64,000 nucleotides of DNA, taken from NCBI GenBank assembly GCA_037903475.1, contig JBAJFG010000102.1, forward strand, positions 124,001 to 188,000. The letters run 5' to 3'. The number at the start of each line of letters is the position of its first letter. Position 1 is the first letter of the stretch. The notes beneath the pieces are model-generated. The model was not told where the DNA came from, searched no databases, and saw only the letters and a program-made list of their open reading frames with translations. The position numbers were made by a program, and so were the translations under genes. Source of the DNA: Ancylostoma caninum (taxonomy: Eukaryota; Nematoda; Chromadorea; Rhabditida; Ancylostomatidae). Of this stretch, positions 22,500-33,204 are shown in pieces.

Positions 22500-22671
22500 G
22501 CTGACCGCAGCGCCAAAGTGTGCTCCACGGGCTGACCGCCATACCTTCAGATGCGGAACGGGCTGACCGCTCACGAAAAGTTAGCTGACCGCGGTCCATA
22601 GCCGAAATTTTGGCTGACCGCGGTCCTTCGTCGAAAGTTTGGCCGACCGCGGTACTGTCCGCGGTCAGCCA
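22500..22671. repeat. GCTGACCGCGG minisatellite with terminal hairpin
   Basis: CTGACCG recurs at 22501, 22532, 22563, 22585 and 22613, and as CCGACCG at 22643, i.e. every 22-31 bases. The last unit is followed by its own inversion: TTTGGCCGACCGCGG, six bases, CCGCGGTCAGCCAAA (22638-22673). Confidence 0.75.
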
Positions 22672-22869
22672 AATTCGGCCCATAGGACCCACACAATGTA
22701 CGATGCAACCTTTGTGAACATAGTGACAGTGACAAGTGATATGCGCATGAGACGACAGTCTTTCTGTAACGGTGTTGATGAGATTAAGAAAATTCTTGCA
22801 TCCATTTTTTGCTGAAGAAGTGGAATCCACCCCAATTTGCGGGGAACGGATGCCACTCTTTAGAAATTT

Positions 22870-23258
22870 TTGGAGGGAAGCTCTCATTAGGAGAGCACAA
22901 TGGAAAACTTCTATGGACATAATCTGAAGAAAGCAAATAAATCCTAGAGATGTTGGCCTTTCTGTTTTTCAAAACCACTCGGCAAAAGTTTTTGGAGCGT
23001 GGTTGATATTGCATCTACCATATAGCTCTGATCTTGCGCCAATCGACTTCCACTTATTTCGATCATTGTAGAACTGCTTGAATGGGAAACCTTTATCGAA
23101 GATGGGGATGACAAATCTCGTAGAGCCAGTTTCAGTTTCCGAAAAAGACCAGAAGTTTTGCAAGGGAGGAAATATGAAATTACCAGAAAAATGGCAAAAG
23201 GTAATCGAACAAAATGGAAAACATGTCAATGATTGCTGTTCCTCCATAAAGAGGAAAT
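22870..23258 (+). pseudogene. mariner transposase remnant 2 (C-terminal part)
   Basis: Plus-strand frames show the end of a second mariner lineage: a serine/valine stretch before the domain (VGLSVFQNHSAKVFG), then YSSDLAPIDFHLFRSL (the third catalytic Asp box) with a stop just after it, then KDQKFCKGGNMKLPEKWQKV and EQNGKHVND, the typical C-terminus. At least one stop and two frame changes are present. It differs from remnant 1 (15187-15620) and remnant 3 (59095-59690). Confidence 0.8.
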
Positions 23259-23289
23259 AAATTCTTCTCCCAACTCTTGAAAATCCTGA

Positions 23290-25285
23290 TTACTTTCCGA
23301 ACAACCTAATGCAATCGAGTCCAGAGAAGGCACGGAAGCAATATGAAAATAATCCGAGCTGCTGTCCTGACGTTGCAAGTTCGAAGTGCGGTTGAAGCAT
23401 TGGACAACGAAAAAGCATTTGGAAATGATGGAATAACGGCGGAAACATTAAAAGCAGGAGCTCCTGCTCTCTGGCGCGAACTTGCAAGGATGTTTGGTTG
23501 ATGTCTTAAGGTAAGACAGATACCGAAGGTATAGAAAGAATTCAAGACAATTCTCTTGTACAAGAGAGGTGACCGAAACGATCTTAAAAGTGTGTGTCTC
23601 ACCTCACGTTGGGTATCGAGATATCCACAGATTCACGTGCAGCTTGAGGCGTTGATTCCAATGATGTGCTTGATGTCTGAAAACACCCTCAAAAACCCCT
23701 ACTTTTAAGGCAAAATTAGATACAGGAGTGGATGAGTTTCCTTGCTAGGAAGCTAGCCAAAACGGAGCTGAAAAGCTGAGATTGCACATTAAAATGAACT
23801 TCTCAGCAGCAGCTATTATCAAACAAACAAACATTTCCGTGTTGAAAAACCAAGCCGCACCCTCAGCAAGCTCTTGGTGTGGAATGGACCCTATTGTCCA
23901 CTCTCCGAGAATTTCGAAATTCTCGGCCAAAGATACCCGTAATTTGTGGGGTTTTCGACGTTTCCAAGAAATTTAAAGTACATTTTTGTGCTCAGCGGCT
24001 CGCGTATGTTCGACTGAGATGGGAATCTCGAATGAGGCCCATGAGCTGAGACACTGCCTTTAAGAACTACAGACCGATTTGCCTTTTTCCGCAGATATAC
24101 AAGGTCTTTATGAAAGTCCTCACCTGAAGACCGACCGTGACTTTAGACGAACAACAGCGAAGAGAGCAAGCAGGATTCAGAAAAGGATTCAACACAAGAG
24201 ATCATTTGTTTTACCTGACACAGATCCTTCAAAGATCAAAAGAATAAAAGCTCCCAGTCTACTGCATTTTTGTGGGCTATGAAGAAGCATTTGACAGTGC
24301 CAAATTGAATGCAGTACTTCAGGCGCTTGTTCAGCTAGGTGTTCAGCGAGAATGCATCGAAATTCTTAAGGACGCAAATGTAGGATGTTCTATCACACTT
24401 TCCAACACACCAATCAGTATTCCAATCAGCAAAGAGATGAATCAGGGAGATACCATCTCACCAAAGCTGTTCTCCGCCTGCTTGGAAATAGTGATAAGAA
24501 AGCTGAGTTGGAAAAAAAGGCATAAATATTGATGGAGAACATCTCACCCGCCTATCGATTCGCCGACGATTTAGTACTACTTGGAGAAAATGCCGGTACA
24601 CTACAGAAAATGTTGAGGGAATTAGAAAAAGGAGGAAGAAAAGTCGGTCTCAAGATAGATCGCTCGAAGACGAAGTTCATAAGATCACATTGTGCTCCGA
24701 AGATGTCTATAATGTTAAGAAATGAGCTCATAGAAGAAGTTGGAATTTATGTCAATCTTGGATGAGAGGTAGCACTAGCAACGACCTCACAGACGAAGTC
24801 TCACGACTACATTAACTGGGTGAATGAAATTTGACAAGAAAAAGAAGTCCTGCTTTCGAAAATCGTCTCGAAGAGGAAAACAGAGATCTTCAATACAATA
24901 CATGAGATCCAACAAGAGATGAAGAAAGAAGGCTTGAGACAACTGTAAAAGCAATGGAAAGAGCTATGCTAAGAATCACGCTCATCACAAATGAAGAAAT
25001 TCGAAGGAGAACCGGAATTTGTGACGCCATCCTAGAAATCAGAAAAAGCAGAATAAAATGGGCAAGCCACGTCGCTTGCATGAACGACAGCCGGTGGACA
25101 GCGAAAATACTGAATTGATATTCACAGGACAGAAGAAAACCTCAAGGTGGACCACCAAAACAATCGCTAGATTTCATCAAGAACATATGTGGTCCTGCTT
25201 GAATGCAAAAAGCAAAAACATGGATCGCCAAATGGGTAGTCAGTCGACTTCAGAGTTGATGATTTTTGCTAAATTGGCTCCCAGT
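23290..25285 (+). pseudogene. RTE-2 LINE, plus-strand copy, 5'-truncated
   Basis: Reads rightward. 23310-23587 holds the region before the RT (AFGNDGITAETLKAGAPALW, then KEFKTILLYKRGD). A TTAA element interrupts at 23588-24059, and 24060-25260 continues with NYRPICLF, EEAFDSAKLNAVLQAL, EMNQGDTISPKLFSACL and the FADD box in AYRFADDLVLLGEN (about 24555), then the C-terminal region with RIKWASHVACMND near 25050. Several frameshifts break it. The endonuclease is missing, though a related piece sits at 21850-22420 in opposite orientation. An almost identical segment lies inverted at 43498-44690. Confidence 0.88.
23588..24059. mobile_element. TTAA-family element, complete copy inside RTE-2 (472 bp)
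   Basis: Bounded by TTAA at 23584-23587 and 24060-24063. Ends are AAGTGTGTGTCTCACC on the left and GAGCTGAGACACTGCCT on the right (imperfect inverted repeats; family consensus AGGCAGTGTCTCA). The LINE frame reads from DLK on one side to NYRPICL on the other, which confirms insertion with a 4-bp TTAA duplication, as for piggyBac-type transposition. A perfect 22-bp palindrome (CCGAGAATTTC and its complement) sits at 23905-23926. It has no coding capacity. Confidence 0.85.
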
Positions 25286-25529
25286 TACCTTGGTAGATGT
25301 CAACTAGTGATCGGCGCACACACGGTTTCACCTGTGTATGCCAATCACTAGCCCCACCCACCCAAAACTCTTTTATCTGTTCCTAAATACTGCCATAAAT
25401 TGCGTGCAGCTGTACACGTTTATCACTGTAAGCTGCACGGCCAAGCAGAGGTGGACCCTTGGCCTCGAATTTGAGAATATTTCTCTTGGCTTGCAGCAAG
25501 CCTAGCCCGTTCCCCAAGTCAGGCATTCG

Positions 25530-25625
25530 TGTGGTGCGACCCCAGCACGAACGGGAGTTCGAGCCCAGTTACACCTCGGCTCGAACTCCTCATTCCACTC
25601 CTCACGTGCTGGGATCGTCCCCTCT
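25530..25625. repeat. Inverted repeat around GAGTTCGAGCC
   Basis: CCCAGCACG..GGGAGTTCGAGCC is followed by GGCTCGAACTCCT..CGTGCTGGG, an interrupted inverted repeat of about 95 bases. Similar CGTGCTGGGGTCGAAC words recur near 26516 and 26687. No function is inferred. Confidence 0.5.
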
Positions 25626-26063
25626 CTGCTGTCCCACATATTACCTTTTCAGTCCTTCACAAGAAGTGCTCTCTTCGTCCCCTTACGTTCAGTTTTTGTT
25701 CGACGTGCCCTTGCACGTTCACATTATAGCACGCTGTCACTTTTCGATAGTGAGCAGGAAGCAAAAATGAGCGTGCAATGGCTAGACGCGCAAGCGCATT
25801 CTGCGCCGGCGCCCAGTTAGCCCACGGCCACGCGTCGGATTTTCACATGTGCGCCGCGTTCGAGCGAAACCGCATCCCATGCATCTCGTCTGACCTATTG
25901 CTGGGCCACGGTCTCCACCAGGCTTGAGTCGGCCAGACAAGTCCCGTATAGCACATCAGTCTTCGACCAAGCGGAGACTAGACTAAGACTTCCACACCCG
26001 ACAGTCGGCTTATATACCTTTGTATCAATATCAGCAACATGTTTAGCTAAGGCCCATCGTATA

Positions 26064-26301
26064 AGGGCAATTTATACTAGCTGCGTGCGTCAGTCGCGCA
26101 TCAGTCGCGCGCATCCATTTGTAAGGGATTTTCCATGAAGACCGGTTAACGCGGCATGTACATCCTCAATGAAAAGAACGTGCGACCATCGCGAGGCAGT
26201 AAACGCGTGCGTTTGAGCTGCGACTGCGATGCGACTGGGCCCTATTCTTCATCATATAGACGCACGCGCGTCAGTCGCACGCACCCAGTATAAATTGCCC
26301 T
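26064..26301 (+). mobile_element. NTA-MITE copy C (238 bp)
   Basis: Best-preserved ends of the family: AGGGCAATTTATACTAG and CCAGTATAAATTGCCCT, flanked by ATA at 26061-26063 and 26302-26304. It contains the same GCGACTGCGATGCGACTG interior as copies A and B and, like them, cannot encode protein. Confidence 0.88.
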
Positions 26302-26495
26302 ATACTTCACAGCGACACCGTCGCGGTGAAGAAAATGAATGGAAATGATGAGAACCAAATGTTACGAGTTCTCATATCTTATCACATAGTTCGGATGAAA
26401 TACCGTGCTGGCATAGGAGCCACTGTGAGTAAACTTGTGGTGGTGAACGGTCGCAGCGACAGCGTCGCTGTGAAGTATGCCCTACTCCTAACACG
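26302..26495. repeat. Inverted-repeat element adjoining MITE copy C
   Basis: ATACTTCACAGCGAC at 26302 is complementary to GTCGCTGTGAAGTAT ending near 26480. Each arm is itself an imperfect palindrome (CTTCACAGCGACACC..GCGGTGAAG). It could be a second small MITE into which copy C inserted at the edge, or vice versa. Confidence 0.5.
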
Positions 26496-26942
26496 GTATC
26501 GTCAGAACGTTTCGTGCTGGGGTCGAACCTCAAAAGTGAATGAATAAGAACTGATAAGCGGGGTAAACCAGAACATGTACCGCAGTTCAAATTAGTAGGC
26601 GGGGGTTGAACACAGGACGTACGGCACTAGCAGCACGTCGCCTCTTCCACGGGAACGGGCGAGGCTAGAACTGTTCGTGCTGCGGTCGAACCACACGAGT
26701 GCCTGAGCATGAGTTTGAGAGGTTTCATTTTTCAGCGGTCAAGCGAAGAAGGCGAAATTGACAGTGACATCACTTGTTGTGGATGCCGACGTATACGAAA
26801 CCAAACAATTTAATTGCGTTATTTGCGAAATTGTATCCCTTTTTGTATGTGTTTGTCTCACAATTGAATATCACTCATTTCGTCTCGAATACAATTAAGA
26901 AATCTGTTCACTTCTTCAATAGAAAAATGAAGTCTCTTTAAT

Positions 26943-26985
26943 TCCTTTATTTGAAAGTTTTCGACGTTCGCCTTCATCGGAACAT
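26943..26985 (-). ncRNA. Hammerhead-ribozyme-like motif of PLE P4
   Basis: The minus strand reads CCGATGA, then A, a stem of GGCG/CGTC with an AA loop, then GAAAAC. This is the hammerhead order (CUGAUGA, stem II, GAAA) with one substitution in the first box. It lies on the 3' side of PLE P4. Stem I is not convincing in this copy, so self-cleavage is doubtful. Confidence 0.45.
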
Positions 26986-27371
26986 AACTTTAACAATGAA
27001 TTGCAAGCTCACCAGAAACTCACAATCTTCCGACTACGACAGTCACGCGGTGATTGCTTTCCTACACATCGAAAACGTAGGATATAACTCTTATAATGTA
27101 ACATGAACTCATAACGAAGACAACATAACATGTAAAGCAAGCGGCCTCACCCTATGGTCTTAATTACACAATTATTTCCACTGCCTCAAATACTTTTTTG
27201 TCCAAAGTCTGTGTGAGATGTCGATAGAGGAGGATAACTGTGAACGTTGGAGCATTCTCACGCATGTGCCTCAACGTGCGATGTCACGAGAAACTCTCCG
27301 AAGGATAGGAGGAGCAATTCAATAATGCTCACCGATGTTCATCCAGTCGTTCTCGAAGTAGTCCAATCGTC

Positions 27372-27747
27372 TTACCCACGTCCGTTTCTCCACAGCAATC
27401 GCATTGATAAGGCAGACCGTCTTTTTAGCTGGCATATTGTCTCATTGATATAATATGTACTGGTACCCTGCTTCCGGGCATTTCTTTTGTGCTTTTGGAG
27501 GTCAACAGGTCCGATCACAAACACGTCATCAATATATCTTTTATACAGCCAAATCTCTGAAGTAGGAAATATCTTCTCAATGTGGTCCAAAAATATGATA
27601 ACCAGTAAAGGTGCGATGCGATTTTCCATAGCCGATCTTTCTCTTTTCTCCTAGAATTTGTTATTAAAGCGAAAGACGATGCAGGAAGTCATGGAGTTCA
27701 TCGTGGTCATGATATCATCCGCGCTAAAATACATGTTCACTATTTGA
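27372..27747 (-). pseudogene. PLE P4 reverse transcriptase fragment
   Basis: 85 open codons (27629-27372) include the PLE RT motifs GxRxAPLL..IFLDHIE and the YIDD active site, which is intact here. Upstream bases to 27747 still resemble the preceding RT block but carry stops. The part encoding the first RT motifs lies beyond the hAT-like insertion at 29290-29375. Confidence 0.75.
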
Positions 27748-27755
27748 CTTCAGCA

Positions 27756-29289
27756 CAGGGTCAAGCGTCCGATGGGAATTTCCCATGTGGGGGTCGTATG
27801 GTAAGGGGCTGGGAAGGGGGGGGGGTCGTATTGGAGAGGTGTGGGCGGGGTACGTAGAGAGGTGGCTTGACCATGGAATGTAAATTCATGATTGTTTTAT
27901 GACATGACAAATGACGTTCCGCTCAAGAATGATCACGTCATATCGAGTTAAAGCAGGACTGGTTGGCAGCGTATGAGAGAAATCCCCTTCAGCGCACTCA
28001 CAGGTTCGATCCCCGCCGGCGCCTTTCATTAATTTTTGCACGGATCGGAATCACTCCAGAACCAAATGTGGAGTAAAGAAGTGGAAAAGTTTAAAAAATA
28101 GAGTGTGGGCAGCGAGATCAATCGATTGCACATGCTAGGATTTGCCTGCGGGGTCCGTCAGAACGTAGAAAAGTAGGGTGTTCTAGACCTCGTGCTGACG
28201 TCCTCTGACTCGAAATCAACAAATGCTTTCTAAGTATTCATAGAGAACGACCAACTCTACCTTTTGCCAGAGTTTAAATCTTCTGAATCTTCATATGCTT
28301 TTGGGAGCTCGATGGGGAATTTTTCAATTTTTCGGGTCTCCGAGGGGAAATTTCCCATCTATTATAACTCACGCAAGCAGGAGCAATTATTGGGGTGCGA
28401 TAATTGGGATGAAGAATCAATGCTTGGAGCTCTATTACGTGAAGGTAGTGAAATTTTGGTAAAAGACAAACTCTTTTCATGGGAGTTGAAGAAGTGAAAA
28501 TCACACAATTTGAACAGATGGTGAAAATGGAGTAAATCTGTTTAGCAAATCACTGAGAAGCAATTTGCAGATATCACGAAAATCTAGTTGAGGAAATTTC
28601 CCACTTGGGTACAGAATCTGGCTCCACGAAGTTCGCTCGTTTTCCCATCGAGCTCCCAAAAAAATGTGAAGGTCTAGAAAGTTGAAACTCTGGTAGAAGA
28701 TAGAGCTGATCGTCCTATACGGACAGATAGAAAAACATTCGCTGATTTTGAGTCAGAGAACCTCAGTGCGAGGTCTTAGTAATCCTAGTTTTCCACAAAC
28801 TGGTGTCCCTTGTAGGCGAATTCTCGCATGTGTTATCGATCGATTTCGCTTCCCTCACTTCATTTTCAAACCTTTAAATCCTTTCCACACTAAATCCTGA
28901 ACGGTTTCAACTGTGCAAAAAATTTTTGGAGGCGCCGGGAATCAAACCCGTGGGCGCGCAAATGCCAACGCTGAAACCGATTCTTCGCATGCACTGCCAA
29001 TCAGTCCTGTTTTGACACGTAATGACATGATTGTTCCTGCTGGCACTCTGGTCCGATCTGATAAGGAATGATTTATATCGACCTTAAGGCTGTTTTAGTT
29101 CCAATTTTGGGTTTTAATGTGTTTCTTTTGTGTGTTCTTCCTTGAAACTGTCCAGTGTTTCAGTGTACAGAGAAAACATGTGGGAGCAGAAGGGGGGGGG
29201 GGGGTCGTGAAAAGGTGGGGGTTGAACGAGGGAATAGGGGCGGGGTCGTATTGAGGGTCGGTTTTCCCCCATCGTCATGCTTGACCCTG
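27756..29289. mobile_element. hAT-like non-autonomous element, copy B (1534 bp)
   Basis: Starts CAGGGTCAAGCGTCCGATGG and ends CATCGTCATGCTTGACCCTG. Flanking CTTCAGCA is present at 27748-27755 and 29290-29297, a perfect 8-bp target duplication, which together with the CAGGG terminus points to the hAT superfamily. The duplication lies within the PLE reverse transcriptase. tRNA-like B-box segments occur at 28003-28023 (plus) and 28949-28931 (minus). No transposase motif is seen. Confidence 0.87.
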
Positions 29290-29695
29290 CTTCAGCATTG
29301 TTCGGAACGGAAAATGCTGCTTTAGTCGCACTGTTGTTATCGACATTGGTGTACAGTGATACCACATCAACTCTGGCATATGCTGATGTAGACCTTGATC
29401 ACCCAGACTCCCGTTGATCTTCGGGTATATCGAGGAGGCGTGAGCAATCCTTCCATTTATCCTTATCGCGAGCCTGAGTTGTCCAGTGGATTCTGTTTGA
29501 GGGACACGGAGAGCATCGTATCTATCCTTGGAGGACTTTGTGAAGAAGAAGAAGTCTGACCATCGGGTCGGTGGTCTTCCTGTCGTGCGCTTAACGTCCC
29601 GTGTAGTCCAGTTGCTGACGGCTCTTGGCCAATGGTTGTCGTTAAAACACATCACGTGTCCGGCCCACCTAATCTTACTCAACTTGGCGTAAGCG

Positions 29696-29969
29696 CTCAG
29701 AACCCCAAAAACAAGTTTCTGATCGCATCTGAAACTAGCTTCCTCAAAAGCTTGTCGACAACTTGTTTTCACACTTCCTTGCCGACAAGTTGTTCTCCCG
29801 AAAAGCTTGTCGACAACTTGTTTTCACTGCTTCGTTGTTGAAAACAAGTCGTCGACAAGCTTTTCGGGCGAACAACTTGTCGGCAAGGAAGTGTGAAAAC
29901 AACTTGTCGACAAGCTTTTGAGGAAGCTAGTTTTAGATGCGATCAGAAACTTGTTTTTGGGGTTCTGAG
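29696..29969. mobile_element. 274-bp near-perfect foldback element inside RTE-1 copy 2
   Basis: The two arms of about 128 bases differ at only about four positions and enclose a loop of roughly 15 bases (centre near 29832). The sequence starts CTCAGAACCCCAAAAACAAG and ends with its complement. Four AAGCTTGTCGACAA words (two per arm) make local palindromes. Comparison with RTE-1 copy 1 (GTAAGCGGCAGCG near 5737) shows the insertion precisely, with CG repeated at 29694-29695 and 29970-29971. The superfamily is unknown. The high arm identity suggests recent origin or gene conversion. Confidence 0.9.
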
Positions 29970-30608
29970 CGGCAGCGTCCCTGATCTTTGTTGGCGAAAG
30001 GTGGAACTCCGCATTCCAGCTAGCATTTGCGTGAGGTGGGTTATTCCTAGCATCACCCTATCGATGGAGCGGTGGACGACGCTGACCGCATTCTCATCCT
30101 GCTTGCGTAACGCCCAGGTTTCTGAGGCGTACGTCAAAGCAAGGTGAACGGTTGTGTTGAAGAGGTGGGCACGGAGCCTGGTGTTCTTCTTCTTCACTAC
30201 GTCCTCAGTGCTCTTGTAAGCTCCCCAGCCGCTCGTTTCCTCCTGCCCAGTTCTGGAGCGAGGTCGTTCATCATACTGGCCTCCCGACCTAGGTATACCT
30301 AGCTGAAGCATTCGGATATGGTCGTTCCGTTGAGCGAAGCTGGGGCATTGCGGCTTCAGTCAACACTGCTGCTCATCTCTTCTAGAGGTCTCATTTTATC
30401 ACTTCTCTGCACCGTTTTGCTAGCTCGGGCATTTTCTGGTAGTTGCCTGCGGCTCTCGCGGCTCCACGCTGGCGTGCAAGTATGAGGGTCTTGTAAGACA
30501 GTCGTTCTCTTGAAAGCTCGGCTTTCTTTGCGCTGTCGCGGAGGTGCTGAACGAGCCGATAGTACTCTTTGTCGATGTTGTCGACAACCGCATCTTCCCA
30601 AAAGCCTG

Positions 30609-31522
30609 CTAACGAAGTGAAGAGATCCCAATTGATGATGAGTTTGGGATCCACCTCTCAAACATAGTGCCTTTCTCCCCTTTGCGTGAGAAGAAGAATC
30701 TTGCACGAAGGAGGCGATGGGCTGATCCGGTGTAGAGCTTCGGTGCAATACCGACGTCGGTCAGGCAGAACCTTCGATTGACGATGACGTGGTCATTTCC
30801 ATTATGGAACTCTCCACCAGGTGACTCCCACACCCAGCGTAGAAAGGCTGACTTCTGAAATTGTGAGTTACCATGGATGGTCTTCGCCGTCATGATGAAC
30901 TCAGATAGCATCTCTCCTTGTTCGTTCCACTGCAGACCGTGGGTACCGATGTGAAGTTCCTCAGGCGTTCTCCGAGGGCCAATCTTGGCGTTAAAGTCGC
31001 CAACAATGACCTTGTAGAATGTGTAGTCTTCCCTGTAGAACACCTCCAAGTCCATATAGAAGGCCTTAACCTCCAGTTCATCGTAGCTGGATGTTAGAGC
31101 GTAGGCGACGAAGATTGTCAAAGCCGGTATTGATCCACATCTTCTCAACTGCAAACGTCCGATTCGGGTTGTTAGCTGTTCGAATGAATAGATGTTCATG
31201 ACCAAGTTCGTGTTGACGAGGATACCGACTCCACCAACTCCTCTACTATCGCAGTTTCCAAGGAACAGTTCTTCTCCAGTGTCGAAGGTGGAGTTCAGTG
31301 GCCGTTGTCTCCTCGCCTCGGTCAGTCCGATGACGTCGTACCTGATCGTCCTGGCTGCATCATCAAATCCTCGATGGAAGTTTCCGATGCAAGCTTGCGT
31401 GCGTTGAAGGTACAGATCGTCATCATAGTCCCTCTAGTTTTAGAGCAGCCCAGATAACCCCTCGGACTCGTCCACACTGGCACTGCCGTACCAGTGACTC
31501 TTCCGACATAACACACGGACAC
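30609..31522 (-). pseudogene. RTE-1 copy 2 endonuclease region
   Basis: A 198-codon frame (31205-30609) and a 66-codon frame (31522-31322) cover the endonuclease. IVGDFNAKIG with its Asp and Asn, and NGNDHVIVNRRFCLTDVG, are visible. The SDH box has become SAH (GSAHRLL), so a catalytic Asp is lost. A frameshift near 31200 separates the N-terminal TFNARKLAS block. It is close to copy 1 in sequence but independently decayed. Confidence 0.85.
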
Positions 31523-31679
31523 ACTCTATTATTGCGGTGTCGCGTTTGAGAAAAATGTAACCGCACAGGAAATAGCTTGCTGGCCTCTATTTCTCCGTGG
31601 GACGCTGGGGTAAGATTTCACCGGGAAGTTAGCTGGGCTTCCCAGGAGTGGACGATGGAGCTTATTTTTTGAAGGCGAC

Positions 31680-33120
31680 CAGTTCATTATTAGTATACAT
31701 TGTTGCGCCCGTTCGAGGTGTATCATCCAAATGGTGGGTTATAGTTAGCTTCCTTCTGCCCGTAAGTTCGCTTGCTTCATATATCTGGGGGGAATCCGGC
31801 TGTGGCACTCCTCGAGCCATCAACAATGCTTTAACCGTTTGTTTCATGATCAGTCGGATGCTTTACTCCTTTTCTTAACGCAGTATCCCCATTTTTCTGA
31901 TTGGTAACATAAATAAATAAACAAATTTTACTTTCGGTAAGTGAGGACAAAAATGCCTCTACGTTCAATATGTGGTCCCTAACAAACTGAAGCAATGGTG
32001 AGAGAAGATGTACCAAGGAGCCAAGTCCGTCTATCCGACTGTAAGCCGCAGAATGACACGATGGGATGGACTTTCATCTCGCTAGCGGAGAATTGTGAAT
32101 GTGCAGCTTGCGATGGAAGTTTCTGGGTCTTCTCCAGACAGTAAAGAGTAAGGAGGACTGGGTGCAAGCCCAAAGGGCCTCTTGCCTCATTTGGGCCTAC
32201 TCTTGGTTTTTCAACAAATTGTTTTTTTCTCTCTCATGTTTTCATAGGCTTTCCAAAATGCAGCAGCGTTGGTTTCAGTATAAGTCGTTGCGTCAGAAAG
32301 CTTACGAATGATGATATTCTTGACTAATTGCTGTGCTACAACCAGCAAAGATCCAGATTTGTTTCCGACCGCGTACCGCAGTCTGTCTCTCTAGCAAAGG
32401 AGTTTTCTGAATCCTTTTCGCTCACTAACAATCAGGTTGCCGCGGAAAGGCAGTGCTGCTTCTTTCTGGGAGATCTTTTGGGCCGTAAGCTGAAGGTTTC
32501 CTGCCTTCGAGAAACCGCAGATGAAGGTCTGAGATTCAAAACAGCTGTCATGTCGTTGCCGATTTCATTAGTACCAATAGCAGCATATCGCATAGAAAGG
32601 ACCGCATTCATTCTAATGAAGTTTGGTCGCTCATGTGGTTGAGAATGTTCTCGTAAATTTTTCAATTTTCTCTCCAACCGGCACTTCTCCTGATAACGTA
32701 AACGTTCATACATGCACTGATTACGAGATGATATGCTTCTCTAAGCAGTTGGACCAAGTTGAGACTGCAAGTGAGACTGAATGGACGATCGTAAGGACAC
32801 ATTGACTTCGGCGTTTTCTTCCTCCTGGTTTAGCTCCCTCCAGCAACGCGGTTTTTAAATTTGTTACGCTACATCGAACCCCTCGACTGTATTGTGAACT
32901 AGAGAATCGCCTTTCAAGGAAAATGGGGAATAAGTGTCCCTATCTACAAATCACTACAAAATCGAGCGTTCATCATATACAACTTCGAGTTGATGAGAAC
33001 CAACATACATGATGCTGCCAATCGAAATGTCCTAAAAAACTTGAGAAAAACGGCTCTAAATCAAAATTTTGCTGCAGAGGTTTACAACATCTGTATTGGA
33101 AAAACATAGAAAGAAGCGTA
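31680..33120 (-). other. Unassigned region with basic minus-strand ORFs
   Basis: Minus-strand frames at 31847-31662, 32016-31831 and 32713-32432 (93 codons, basic, starting MYERLRYQEKCRLERKLKNL) lie in the same direction and roughly adjacent. The last resembles the Arg/Lys/Leu-rich N-terminal extension seen in PLE proteins, so a PLE 5' fragment is possible, but no RT motif confirms it. A decayed host exon is the alternative. I do not assign a function. Confidence 0.2.
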
Positions 33121-33204
33121 CAGTGAGTGGGCTCCTACCAGGAAGATATGATAGCACGTGGTGCAGCTGCCAAACAACTAAAAAAGAGTAAAAACAAAAA
33201 AAAA

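Larger units (their letters stand above)
26943..29375 (-). mobile_element. PLE copy P4, split by a hAT-like element
   Basis: Reads leftward. 29375-29290 carries an RT block with VSLYTNVDNNSATKA. The hAT-like element occupies 27756-29289 with 8-bp duplications. 27747-27370 continues with the block MENRIAPLLVIIFLDHIEK and the catalytic box YKRYIDDVFVIG (about 27520-27560), and 26943-26985 has the hammerhead-like motif. The GIY-YIG domain is not visible (27240-27370 is degenerate). At the 5' side it is cut off at about 29375, where the RTE-1 copy 2 tail begins. It is inactive. Confidence 0.75.
29396..31677 (-). mobile_element. RTE-type LINE, copy 2 (RTE-1), internally deleted
   Basis: Same family as 5436-8870. 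The C-terminal region (RWAGHVMCFNDN) lies at about 29700-29396 and resumes at 29972 after a 274-bp foldback insertion. At about 30352 the reading jumps from the post-RT region (FSLNGTT equivalent) directly to the endonuclease-RT linker, removing roughly 1.3 kb that includes the FADD active site. The endonuclease region 30400-31520 keeps the GDFNAKIG and TETR-type blocks but has several frameshifts. The 5' non-coding part ends at 31677. It has no catalytic RT and is incapable of autonomous movement. Confidence 0.88.

Noticed and set aside
29632..30147. ORFs across the foldback at 29.7-29.97 kb as a duplicated gene
   Set aside because: Their similarity comes from the inverted arms of the inserted foldback, not from a gene duplication.
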